Made by a program: the position numbers and the translations under genes. A stretch of 64,000 nt of DNA, taken from contig OY740772.1 of the NCBI GenBank assembly GCA_963513935.1, forward strand, positions 101,575,340-101,639,339, given 5' to 3'. Positions within the stretch are counted from its first letter, which is position 1. Each line of letters begins with the position of its first letter. Shown one piece after another: positions 34,347-44,281 of this stretch. The notes under the pieces are model-generated. The model saw only the letters and a list, made by a program, of their open reading frames with translations. It had not been told where the DNA came from and did no database searches. Source of the stretch: Aphrophora alni (taxonomy: Eukaryota > Arthropoda > Insecta > Hemiptera > Aphrophoridae).

Positions 34347-35165
34347 GACCAGTTCATCCCGAAACTGTAAAATCGCAAGAAAAAGTATTACGGTTTTGAT
34401 TGAAAATGTTCGATCGTTCTAAAAATAAACCAAACAAAAATCTGTTTATAACAAGAGAATTGTAAGACTATTAAATTTTATCTCTTACTTTCTACGTTTA
34501 AGAGTGACAAATATTGAATTTTGTAAATATTCTTCACATTATTAACAATAATTATTCATCCATGATATTAAGACTTGTTGCTAGGTGACGCTTCCAACAA
34601 GCTGTTAATTGAACTTCACAAAATCACTTTTTAAAAGCCACATTATAGATAATAATAACAGAAATATTTCAATTAAAATGTTCTTCCGTCAGATATTCAC
34701 AAGACGCAAAATAATAAATTCCCTACGGAATTCAACATATCCTGTTATGGAAACACAATGGTTCAGATAATATTACCATCGTAAAATTGTAATTTTACTT
34801 AATACATGAAATTTATAGAATCAAGATCTAAAAGTAAATGCTATAACTACTTATCGGGTCTATAAAAAATGGACTAGTTTTGATATACGTAAAAATTTCG
34901 ACTTGTGTTTTTTCATTGATTTTTACTTTTCATGGCCTCAGTAAACCAAAAAAAAAAAAAATCAACGAGCCATCAGGGTGTCAAGGATGTGGTTTTTACA
35001 AATAAGAACGTTAGTAGCCAAACAATTAGAATTAGTGACATAAAATTTGGTATAAGAAACTATAGTGTGCTCCCATAAACTCCATTGAAGTTTAGAAAAT
35101 ATCGAATCTCTCCTTTTTAAACTATATTTTTATGTTTTTCTTAATAAACTTGCAATATACTATAC
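34347..35165. other. AT-rich intergenic DNA, nothing recognised
   Basis: Nothing recognised between the foldback element and the long inverted-repeat element. Confidence 0.5.
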
Positions 35166-36036
35166 TATTATCAAACGGGGAATGCGACAGAACGAAGAGT
35201 GGCCTTATCTAACGCACCCGTCATCACACACAAGCGCGCAGAGATATAGGACCGGCCGGAACCTGCCGTGGGTCGCCCACATGAGTTACTTACTGTGCTT
35301 TACTCGATCAGGCTTTCATTTATTTAATTTGATATTTTAAAATAACATTTGTAATATGTTTTTATTCTATACTTTTATATGAGAAAAATGAGACCAAACA
35401 ATGTACAATTTACTTAAATAGAGTCAAAAATCAACAATGTTTGTTACAAAATGAATGACAGTATGTCTGATAAGTGTGAATAAACAAAACTATCGTATAT
35501 ATTTATGGAATAATATGTACTTTTCGATTTTAATGAAACAAAGGAGCACAATATGAATATATTAGTAGTATAACATAGTTTTTATTGTTATAATCTGTAT
35601 GAATAGATATGTGTTAAAAAGTTAATACTGGCATTTATACAATATATTTTTTATAATTTTAACATTCTCTCATCTAAAAACAGTAATACAGAGAATAACG
35701 TTGAAAAGAGCAAAAAATTCCCTACTAAGTTAAAAATGTAACACATGTTTTAAAAAATGCAAAAACGTATATTTCTATTTATAAACATTGTGATAAGGTA
35801 TGCATTAAATTAACATTTAGTCCTATGTAGTAAAAGTTAGCATTCTCAAAATGAATAGAACTAGATTAGTAAACTACAACCATTAGAATTAATATATTAA
35901 TACATTATATCTACAATATATATTATTAACTGTCACCCATTTTGTAACAAACATTGTTAGTTTTGAGCAATAATTCAATAAATTATACGTTGTTTGATCT
36001 CAATTTTTCTTGTAATTATATGTAGATTAAAAATAT

Positions 36037-38102
36037 TGTAGCATTTAAATCCAAAAAAGCACTTCCGCAATAACTTAACTCATTTCGTAAATATACATTC
36101 CACTTTCCGTCGCTTGACAGATGCTGGCATCTAGCGGCCCGCTCCTAAACCAAGCATCACCTGATACTTGAAACCAAAGTACATTTTCGCCGGTCAAGCT
36201 AGCTTCTCGATTACCGGTCCACAGTCTACATGCGATAACAACATGGTCTACACTCTTCATAACTCCGTTAGCTAAAAGTTTTTCTTCCTTCTCTCAAAAT
36301 TACCGTCTTTCTAAAACATCATGTTAAATTACTAATTGTGCGCCTTAGTCTAATAATCTGGTTCAAAAATGTTAAAATTAACCATCATTTTCTCGGTACT
36401 ACCTCACGTGATCTGCGACAGGATTTACCAGGTACTTCAACCTTACAGATTTTGTCATATTATAAATTTTGTTAATTTTTAAAATAATTTGTTAATTATC
36501 ATGTATTCTTTAAAATATGTATTTCATGTTTTATTCAATATTCTATTTCCTTTTGAAACTAAATGATTATAAAAATTTTCTTTTCTTAAAACATCATTTA
36601 CAAAATCTTGCAAAGGCACATTTTACGTTTTGAACATTTTTGTGAAATAAGTGCAAACTAGTGTTGAACATTAAATGATCAGAATATGAACATGTCAAAT
36701 ATAAAACAATTGAGGAAATTTCTTCTAAATCAGAAAATTTCGTTTTACAAGCTTTTGCAAAATCTTACAAGTCTTATACAAGCTTTCTTTTAAACAAAAT
36801 TAAAATATATATAAATAGATTTATAATAATCTAAGAAGCTTTTAAGTACCATCTTAACGAATTTCTGTTATACAATCAATTTTCTTTAATTTTGGCAAAT
36901 AATCAGATATTTCTTTAATGATGAACATTAATGCTAAAACATGTCTGATTTTGTACAGACACTAAAAGAACATGTTTTTTGCTCACAGCTAATATGCTGG
37001 TAGGACAAATAGGAGAAATTGGAGAAATAAAGAAATTCTTGTCTCACATTGCGCAAACCAACGAAACATCCTAACAAGTTTCGTCCTGTTGGCAAAACAC
37101 GTTTTTTTTGTATAACGTAACTTCACATTTTCAAGTGCATAAAAGTGATGTCTTTTTCTACAGCTGACTTTACAGAACTTTAACTAACTCATTTTGTATA
37201 TGTGCCTAAATTTACTTTCGCAAATATGTGTTCCTTAAGACTATTTTCTAAATGTAGACCTGTGTAGTTAATTATAAAATATATATAAAAAACAATTATT
37301 GGGTGGAGCCTGCATGCAATTTTCGGTCCTAACAACCTCCAAGAGGTTAATTTCCAAATTAAAATAATTGACGTCAATTAACAAAATTTCAAAATTCTAA
37401 ATTCCTTTTTTTGTTTGTTTAAAATATATAAATTTATTTGGCCAATATAGTTTTTAAGAAATTTTTCAAACCAGTTATATTATGTATCTTTAGTTTAGTG
37501 ATAAACATGTTAACTATAGATATGATTTTTGAACTTAAAATATCAAACTCTTTTATATTTTGTTAAATTCTGTAATTGTTTAAAAAGAAACTATCATCTT
37601 ATAAACTAAAAAGGGGGGGATAAGTTTTTTTTCTTTTTTTGAATCTTTTGATTAAATTTTTTTTTTATTATTATACTTTTACATTAAGGGCGTATAATCT
37701 TTTTTTTTGATTAATTATAATTCTGTGAATTATTAAGCTGTGCTCATTGTTTTTTTTGTTAAATTTTTGTAACTATAAATATACATATTAAAAGGGGGGA
37801 TAAATTTTTAGAATCTGTTGATTAAATTTTTTTTTCTAAATTATTATATGTTACAATTAAGGGCTTATAACTTTTACAATTTATGATATTGTTAATCATA
37901 AGTTTTTTTTTATTGATGATTTGTGTCAGGATGTCTTTTGTTGTAAATGACAAAGTCTGAAGCGCCGAAATTTCCTTCTGCTTTCAATAAACTTGAGCCT
38001 TGTTAATTACTAAATTTGTCTTTGTCTTTTTTTTATTTTTTCTTTTCAAACATTGTTACCATTTTGGTTCCGCCTTTATTAAATTTAAGTCCCCTGGTAA
38101 CA
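36037..38102 (+). repeat. E2 5' LTR
   Basis: Starts TGTAGC and ends GGTAACA, like E1, but is 140 bp longer and strongly diverged in its first 300 bp. Conserved parts are CCGTCGCTTGACAGATGCTG, TGCGACAGGATTT, the TATA-like box (37273-37280), TTATTGGGTGGAGCCTGC, the TGACGTCA palindrome, the duplicated G-run/TTAAGGGC unit (about 37610-37730 and 37793-37890) and AATAAA at 37986-37991. Confidence 0.95.
37366..37379. promoter_or_regulatory. Palindromic TGACGTCA site in E2 5' LTR
   Basis: AATTGACGTCAATT, at the same place relative to the TATA-like box as in E1. Preservation in two diverged LTR lineages suggests function, probably transcription factor binding. Confidence 0.45.
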
Positions 38103-38108
38103 TGTTTT

Positions 38109-38126
38109 TGGTAGCAGAGCGTGGTT
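38109..38126 (+). promoter_or_regulatory. E2 primer-binding site
   Basis: TGGTAGCAGAGCGTGGTT, 6 nt after the LTR, identical to that of E1. Initiator tRNA-Met is the nearest primer I can name (11-nt match, two mismatches, then five more matches). Confidence 0.6.
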
Positions 38127-38785
38127 AATTTTAAATTCTGGAACCGTAGTTAATTTTCAAAATTTTGCATTGGAACTATCTAAATTTAAATTCAAAATTA
38201 TCTTTGTAAACAAGGCTCTTTTTTATGTTTTGCAGCTTTTTCAAATACTGCACAACTGTTGCTGATGAAATTTTTTTTTTATTTAGTTTAAATATTTAAA
38301 TCTCTATAAATCTATAGTCTCTTTTTTTTTATTATTTAGTTATTTTTATAAACACTTACACAAAAACTTCTAAACCAATTTCGATAAAATTTTTTTTTAT
38401 TATTTTGTCTGCTTAAATATTTTTTTTATAATATATATATTTACATACACTGCACCCTAGTCATTCACTGAATTTGATCCAGACAGCGGGCTCATTCGGG
38501 AATCCAAAAAAAATTTAAATAAATAATAAAATCCAAAAATAGTTAAAAACAAAAAAAAAACAAAAAAAAATTTCAAAATCTCCTTCAAAAAATTTTCTCG
38601 AGTTTTCTTTCGCTTGTCTGTATCAATTCATACTTACACACACACATATATACACAACAACTACACTACATATAATTCTTGAGTCTTTCTCTGGCTCTTT
38701 CACCTTTTTTACATCATCTTAAAAGAAATTTTTTTTATTTAAAAACACTTGATTAAATTTTTTTTATTTATCAGCAACAGTTAAG
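38127..38785 (+). other. E2 untranslated leader
   Basis: About 660 bp, T- and A-rich, with no long open frame. It is nearly the same as the E1 leader, so packaging signals shared by both elements would be expected here. The gag ATG follows AACAGTTAAG, with A at -3 and G at +4. Confidence 0.6.
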
Positions 38786-40069
38786 ATGGCAGTGGATTTG
38801 CTGCGATTAGTGGATTCGTTAAAGAATACCGAGCTTGCTTTTGAGGTAGTAGCTAGAGGTGGTGAAAAAGACATTGTAGCTAAAATGCGAACCTCTCTTA
38901 GGTCCCTTCTGCAGAACAGCGTCGAGCCCGAAATGGGAAACTTCACTGAAGACATCCTCTTGCAACAGATAGCGTTAGCCCGGAACTCCTTGTTTGTCTT
39001 GCAAGACGACCTGGAGAACCTCGATTCCGAAAGAGGAATCAAAATGATTCGTGTTCGTGCGCGCATAAACGTCTTCGGAAGACGACTAGAGTTCCTAAAT
39101 CGGGTGCACACTGAACAACTAAAAGTAGCAGACAACAACGTGCCACGGGATCTGGCCGAGCTACATAACAATTTCGCTACGCTCAAAGAAAAATTTAAAG
39201 CCTTTGAGCAAACCGTTGCTCCTCTAAAACTAAACGTAAGCATCCCGCTAACGCCCTCTGGGGGAACCACTAAAGCTAGCTCTGCAGAGCCATCTCGGTC
39301 TAATGGGCCAAATCTCCTTGCGGACACGCCGCAGGCTGAGGCTCAGCAAACTACACCTAGCAGCTCGAAAGGCTGTCAATACATTTCCTTATACGGAAAA
39401 TTAAGTCATCCTGCCGAACAAATAATTAAGACAATTCCTCAGACAGATGGGTTCGACCTTGACAAATTATTAAAATTTTTTAAAATTTCTTTAAAAATAG
39501 TTAAAACTTACCCGGACGTAGCCTTAAACATTAATAATGTTCTGATGCCCTATGCTCAGGGCCCTTTAAATTCATGTCTGATTAGACATCAGGCATTTAA
39601 TACCTTTCATAAAGAGGCCTTAAGTCTCTTTATACCATCAAAACGGTTAGCTTCTTTAGTGCAGGAGTTATTTTATAGGCCCCAGAAGACTAACGAGGCG
39701 GTGCACATCTTTGTAAATGAAATTAAAGAGGCTGCAGAAACACTTAATTTAGATAAGTCCGAATTGGAGGTCACGGACGTCATTCTGGAGGGACTGTCTC
39801 CGGAAGTCCGCAACTGTTTAGTTTTTGCGACTAAGCCTAAAAATTTCGCAGATCTAGATCGACTCTGCGCTCACGTAAATAACATCATGTACACTGACAG
39901 GCAAAGGGCTCCATTAAAGAGACCTGAGTTTAAAAGTCCTGATTTTAGACCTACAAGACCTGTAGTCTGTTACAGTTGCGGGCAGCCGGGACATAGAAGC
40001 CCAGAGTGTCGAAACCGGCCTCCAACAAGGCAATATCCTCCAAAAAACGGAGGCAGGTTTGGAGTCTAG
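38786..40069 (+). CDS. gag: Gag polyprotein
   Basis: A 427-residue structural protein expected to assemble the cytoplasmic particle that packages E2 RNA. Residues 1-165 are predicted helical and charged. 165-205 is a Ser/Thr/Pro/Ala-rich linker. About 205-370 is the capsid-like retrotransposon gag domain; LVQELFYRPQKTNEAVHIFV and DVILEGLSPEVRNCLVF fit the helical pattern typical of Ty3/gypsy Gag. A basic segment then leads to one CCHC zinc knuckle, CYSCGQPGHRSPEC (395-408), for RNA binding. The start at 38786 is chosen for its good context and because E1 keeps the same ATG. The frame ends at 40069 inside the apical loop of the frameshift hairpin. The final ~70 nt overlap pol in the -1 frame. 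Confidence 0.95.
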   Translation: MAVDLLRLVDSLKNTELAFEVVARGGEKDIVAKMRTSLRSLLQNSVEPEMGNFTEDILLQQIALARNSLFVLQDDLENLDSERGIKMIRVRARINVFGRRLEFLNRVHTEQLKVADNNVPRDLAELHNNFATLKEKFKAFEQTVAPLKLNVSIPLTPSGGTTKASSAEPSRSNGPNLLADTPQAEAQQTTPSSSKGCQYISLYGKLSHPAEQIIKTIPQTDGFDLDKLLKFFKISLKIVKTYPDVALNINNVLMPYAQGPLNSCLIRHQAFNTFHKEALSLFIPSKRLASLVQELFYRPQKTNEAVHIFVNEIKEAAETLNLDKSELEVTDVILEGLSPEVRNCLVFATKPKNFADLDRLCAHVNNIMYTDRQRAPLKRPEFKSPDFRPTRPVVCYSCGQPGHRSPECRNRPPTRQYPPKNGGRFGV

Positions 40070-43000
40070 TTGGTAGCTCCAGGCCAGCCTCCCTTTCTAA
40101 AACCAACCACATCGGATTTAAACATAACACGAAACCACATTTTTTTAATAAACCTCCCTTTCAAAATTTAAACTCAATCTCCTATTCAAGAAGAAACAAT
40201 TTCGGCAATAAAATTCAAAATTACGTTACTCCCATCTGTTATCATTGTGGCATACCCGGTCACTATATCTGGGGCTGTAAATTCTTCTCTCTACGGAATA
40301 GGTCCAGGCAAACCTATTCCAGCTCTAAGCTTTCCAACTGCAAACTTCAAAAAAAAAATAACATTTCTCTTAAATCTAGGGGTCTGAACGATCAGTTTTT
40401 GCCTTTGGTGGAAGTAGCTTTTAGGCAAATTAAAGTTAAGGCTCTGCTGGACTCCGGTTCAGTAAGATGCGTCATTTCTAAAGCCCTTTTTAAAAAATTG
40501 AAGAACACCAAGGCTTTTAAATCCATCACCAGGGTGAAGGCTGATTGTGTCACGGCTTCTGGAAAAAGGTTGCCCATTTCCTACTCTTGTCGTCTTCATC
40601 TTAAAATGGAACATTGTAGTTGGAATGTGGATTTCCTGGTGGCGCATAAGTTGTCGTGTCCTCTGATCCTCGGGTCAGATTTCATATCTAAAACGGGACT
40701 GGTACTTGATCTTTCAGCAAAAAACTTCTATTTCAAATTTTCAAGGTCTATTGTTTTTCCTCTATGTAATTTTAGTAATTCTGCGTATAAACCTATAGTG
40801 TCCACAACATCTGAATCTACTGCTCCTGATCCTTTAGGTCATCTTCAAAAGGACGATAAAAACGCCATTTTAAAAATAATTAATGATTTTCCTCAGGTAC
40901 TCACAAAAAGGTTAGGTTTAACACATCTAGTTGAATACGATATTCAACTGAAGGACAACACTCCAGTCAAGTGTTCTCCATACCAATTGGCACCTCCCAA
41001 AATGGAATACCTCCGCGAACACATCAACGAATTGTTAGATTCAGGAGTAGTAGAACCCAGCCGGTCGGCATATGCATCCCCTGTTTTTCTGGTTCAACAT
41101 CCCGAAAAGAAAACAAGGATGGTGATTGATTATCGGAGGCTCAATCAAAACATCGTCGTCGAAGCGGTGCCGCTACCTAACTTACATCAAAGTTTTAACT
41201 GGTTTGTCGGTGCCAAATATTTCACAGTTTTCGATCTTAATTCAGCTTATCATCAAATCCCTTTGTCTCAAAAGTCCAAGCAAATTACCAGCTTTTGTAC
41301 TCCTTGGATGCTTTATCAGTTTACTCGAGTCCCTTTTGGACTCTGTACTGGTGCCCAAGTGCTTACCAGACTTTTGGATCAGGTCTTCCATGACATCAAA
41401 TTCAAATTCATTTTTAATTATCTGGATGATCTAGTCATTTACTCCAAAACTTGGGAAGAGCATCAAAAACATCTTCGGGAAGTCCTTACTCGTTTGCGGC
41501 GGGCTGGCTTGACTGTTAACCCAGATAAGGTCCGTTTCGCTGTGAATGAGATAAGCTTTTTAGGACACCTAGTTTCTTCTCGTGGCGTGCAAATCGACCC
41601 ATCTAGAACAAAAGCAATTAGAAATTTTCCGCAACCCAAGAACCCTAAGGCCGTTTCCAGATTTATTGGAATGGTCAATTTCTTTGCTAAATTCATTCCA
41701 AATTTCGCGGAGCACGCTGCGCCTCTAAATCTGCTTCGGAGGAAGGGCCAAAAATTCTCTTGGCAAGCTGAACAAGAGAAAGCTTTTAAACATCTTCGGG
41801 AGGCAATAACACAGCCTCCGGTTCTCCGGATGGCCGATTTCGCCAAACCATTCATCCTGCAAACGGATGCGAGCTCGGTGGCCCTTGGAGCAGTTCTACT
41901 CCAAGAAATTGACGGCTCACGACAGCCCATAGCGTACGCTTCACGTACTTTAACACCTGCAGAAAGAAAAGCCTCATCTGCATATGAAGCCGAATGCTTA
42001 GCAGTAGTTTTTGGAGTAGAGAAATTTAGGCAATATCTAGAGCATCGGGAATTCCTATTAGAAACCGACAACCAAGCCCTTTCTTGGCTTTTAGCACGTC
42101 CTCGTCAACTTGGTAAATTAGGCCGGTGGATTGCCAAGTTGACTTCATTGAAATTTAAGGTAGCGCACATAAGAGGAACTCAGAACATCATAGCAGACTC
42201 CCTCTCGCGCATGTTTGAACCGGAAAATTTCAACGAAGAAAATGTCACCTTTTCGTGTACCAGTCTCCTCACAAATTTTCCTCTAGCTTTTCATGACATC
42301 CAGACTCATCAAAAGGCCGACCCTATTTTGAAAAATATCATTGCCGATCTTGAACAGAACATCTCTTCGGAGAAGTACTGTTTAAGTAAAGGTGTTCTTT
42401 GCCTGAAAAATCATCTGGAAAAGCCCACCAGAATTTATTTACCTCAGTCCTTAGTCGACCTGGTGATTAATTATCATCACGACTCCGTTGTGGGTGGTCA
42501 TCTTGGAGTACTTAAAACTTTGTTTAAGGTAAAGGAGAATTTTTATTGGCCAACTTTAAAACAGGATGTCACGTCTAAAGTGCGAGCTTGTTCGGTGTGC
42601 GCTGTAAGCAAACCCGCTCACAACTCCAAATTAGGATACCTTGCCTCAACGGTTCCCAATCGTCCCATGGAAAAATTACATATCGACTACGTCGGACAGC
42701 TTCCTAGGACAAAACAGGGCTACAACATGATACTGGTCGCAGTTGACCAGTTCTCAAAATTCACCTGGCTCATGCCTGTCAGAGATGCAACTTCCCACAG
42801 TACAATTAAGGCCTTAAGCCAAAACATTTTTCAAAATTTCGGTTTTCCAAAGATAATAATCTCTGACAATGCACAATGTTTCGTATCACATGTCTTCCGC
42901 AACTTTTGTTTTTCTCGCGGTATTAAGCATGCAACTTTATCTCCTTATCACCCCCAACCTAATAATGCGGAAAGACTTAACCGAAACCTTAAGGCAGCCC

Positions 43001-43494
43001 TTATCGCCTATCACTCCAAAAATCAATCCTCTTGGGACGACTCCCTTTGCTGGCTTCAGCTGGCTTTCAATTTCGCACATCATGAGACTCTTAAAGCAAC
43101 ACCTTTTAGTATTCTTTTTAATTTTCTCCCCAATACACCACTGAGTCTCAGCTGGAACATACATGATCTCCTTCCAAAACCTAATACTAATCCATCACAA
43201 GTTTGGCGCCAGGCCAAAGACAATATAATGAAAGCGCACCAAAAGGCCGAAAAGACCTATAACAAATTCAGGAAGCCTCATCTGTATAAAATCAACGATC
43301 TTGTCTGGTGTAAAACACACCCTCTTAGCTCTGCCATAGACAAGCGAGCTGCTAAATTGATGCCTCGATGGTCAGGTCCCTTCCGGATCATTGATTTTCT
43401 TACTCCAGTTACCGTTGCGCTTTCTTTCGCCAATTCACCTCGTTTTATTAAAAAAGCACACGTCGAGCAACTCAAACCTCATCATATAAATTAA
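39997..43494 (+). CDS. pol: Pol polyprotein (PR-RT-RNase H-IN), made by -1 frameshift
   Basis: The frame opens after a TAG at 39994-39996 and has no suitable ATG; the first start-like codon is GTG at 40006. Residues below count from 40006 and continue for 1,162. A second CCHC knuckle, CYHCGIPGHYIWGC, lies at 78-91. Protease: LLDSGS with catalytic D149 and an ILGSDF block at 221-226. Reverse transcriptase, about 340-515: D410 in VFDLNSAYHQI and YLDD at 472-475. RNase H, about 606-735: D621, E663, D688, then a HIRGTQNIIADSLSR tail. Integrase: H825-X6-H832 and C862-X2-C865 zinc site, then D894, D954 and E989 (spacing D-X34-E, one shorter than the usual 35). A GPY/F-type module follows (GPF at 1124-1126). 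All catalytic residues are present. No chromodomain and no env downstream. Identification as Ty3/gypsy is secure; the exact clade is not. Confidence 0.96.
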   Translation, partial: KPRVSKPASNKAISSKKRRQVWSLVGSSRPASLSKTNHIGFKHNTKPHFFNKPPFQNLNSISYSRRNNFGNKIQNYVTPICYHCGIPGHYIWGCKFFSLRNRSRQTYSSSKLSNCKLQKKNNISLKSRGLNDQFLPLVEVAFRQIKVKALLDSGSVRCVISKALFKKLKNTKAFKSITRVKADCVTASGKRLPISYSCRLHLKMEHCSWNVDFLVAHKLSCPLILGSDFISKTGLVLDLSAKNFYFKFSRSIVFPLCNFSNSAYKPIVSTTSESTAPDPLGHLQKDDKNAILKIINDFPQVLTKRLGLTHLVEYDIQLKDNTPVKCSPYQLAPPKMEYLREHINELLDSGVVEPSRSAYASPVFLVQHPEKKTRMVIDYRRLNQNIVVEAVPLPNLHQSFNWFVGAKYFTVFDLNSAYHQIPLSQKSKQITSFCTPWMLYQFTRVPFGLCTGAQVLTRLLDQVFHDIKFKFIFNYLDDLVIYSKTWEEHQKHLREVLTRLRRAGLTVNPDKVRFAVNEISFLGHLVSSRGVQIDPSRTKAIRNFPQPKNPKAVSRFIGMVNFFAKFIPNFAEHAAPLNLLRRKGQKFSWQAEQEKAFKHLREAITQPPVLRMADFAKPFILQTDASSVALGAVLLQEIDGSRQPIAYASRTLTPAERKASSAYEAECLAVVFGVEKFRQYLEHREFLLETDNQALSWLLARPRQLGKLGRWIAKLTSLKFKVAHIRGTQNIIADSLSRMFEPENFNEENVTFSCTSLLTNFPLAFHDIQTHQKADPILKNIIADLEQNISSEKYCLSKGVLCLKNHLEKPTRIYLPQSLVDLVINYHHDSVVGGHLGVLKTLFKVKENFYWPTLKQDVTSKVRACSVCAVSKPAHNSKLGYLASTVPNRPMEKLHIDYVGQLPRTKQGYNMILVAVDQFSKFTWLMPVRDATSHSTIKALSQNIFQNFGFPKIIISDNAQCFVSHVFRNFCFSRGIKHATLSPYHPQPNNAERLNRNLKAALIAYHSKNQSSWDDSLCWLQLAFNFAHHETLKATPFSILFNFLPNTPLSLSWNIHDLLPKPNTNPSQVWRQAKDNIMKAHQKAEKTYNKFRKPHLYKINDLVWCKTHPLSSAIDKRAAKLMPRWSGPFRIIDFLTPVTVALSFANSPRFIKKAHVEQLKPHHIN
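40042..40092 (+). promoter_or_regulatory. Programmed -1 ribosomal frameshift site
   Basis: A AAA AAC (40042-40048) is in the correct phase: gag codons are CCA AAA AAC, and slipping back one base gives AAA AAA then CGG in the pol frame. After a 7-nt spacer, 40056-40065 pairs with 40076-40085 (10 pairs, three of them G-U) around a 10-nt loop containing the gag stop. A lower stem GGAGGC/GCCTCC (40049-40054 with 40087-40092) would close the structure when ribosomes are absent. The heptamer type is the one known from MMTV gag-pro. Confidence 0.88.
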
Positions 43495-44268
43495 ATATTA
43501 ACAAATTTCTAGAACCTTCTCCTTTACGATTTAATTTTCTTTCTGATCTTTCTTGGCCCGCACAAATTGTCATCTGGTAGTCTTCTTTCTATGCACTGCA
43601 GAACATAATAAAATACGGAACCAAGCCGTATTTCCTCTAAGCCAAATGCACATCTGTATGTTTGGGCATCGGTGGGCTGAGCTCTCCTAGAGCCCCTCCG
43701 TGCCGTAATCTTTATAGGTGTTTGCAGGCGAAGAGATATTGATTTTCCTTGTCCAGTGATATATCTCACTGTTTCCCGGACTTGACGCTTTTCAACCCAT
43801 AGTCTGATCAACTATGAGGTTCCACTTTACGGCAATGGCCGCTACATGTACCTGACATGTTTCCCTATCTAGACATATCTTGACATCGAGCACTCCGCGG
43901 GTGTAATCGATGCGACGAGAATATAGAGAGCGTCATGAACTCTTCTATTTCTTCGTCACCATAACGTCTTCGGACGAGGACATAGTGAGTCCATCTTCTT
44001 AATAGTTAAGTTTGGTGCATTTGTTCTTTGTTGTTTATCTTGGTGAAGGTATACTGACCGGTTCTGTCGAACTACATATAGTTAATGTGGCACTCGCCAT
44101 GCATGTTAGTCTTAGTTTGTCTTTTGTTTATCTCGAGGTCTAAAACACCTGTCTGAGAGGAAATTTTTTTTTTTTTTTTACCCCTTCAAGCACACTCTCT
44201 CTCCTTTTTCTAAATTTTGCGGGAGGCCCTTCTGGCCCCTTTTCTTTTCTACCCTAACTCCGTCTTTC
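43495..44268 (+). other. E2 3' untranslated region
   Basis: No env-like frame. Contains a possible hairpin around GGGCT/AGCCC (about 43670-43704), one copy of GGAGGCCCTTCTGGCCCC (44222-44239, tandem in E1) and the shared ACCCTAACTCCGTCTTTC run next to the polypurine tract. A 95-codon antisense frame (43524-43811) is not recognised and is probably chance. Confidence 0.6.
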
Positions 44269-44280
44269 GGGGGGGGAGAG
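44269..44280 (+). promoter_or_regulatory. E2 polypurine tract
   Basis: GGGGGGGGAGAG, one C, then the 3' LTR. Primes plus-strand synthesis in this element type. Confidence 0.88.
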
Positions 44281-44281
44281 C

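Noticed and set aside
41463..42071. 202-codon antisense frame within pol, and smaller antisense frames within gag and pol
   Set aside because: Shadows of the strongly supported sense frames; no motifs.
43495..44268. Possible env gene downstream of pol
   Set aside because: No sense frame of useful length, no signal peptide or transmembrane segment; only an unrecognised 95-codon antisense frame.
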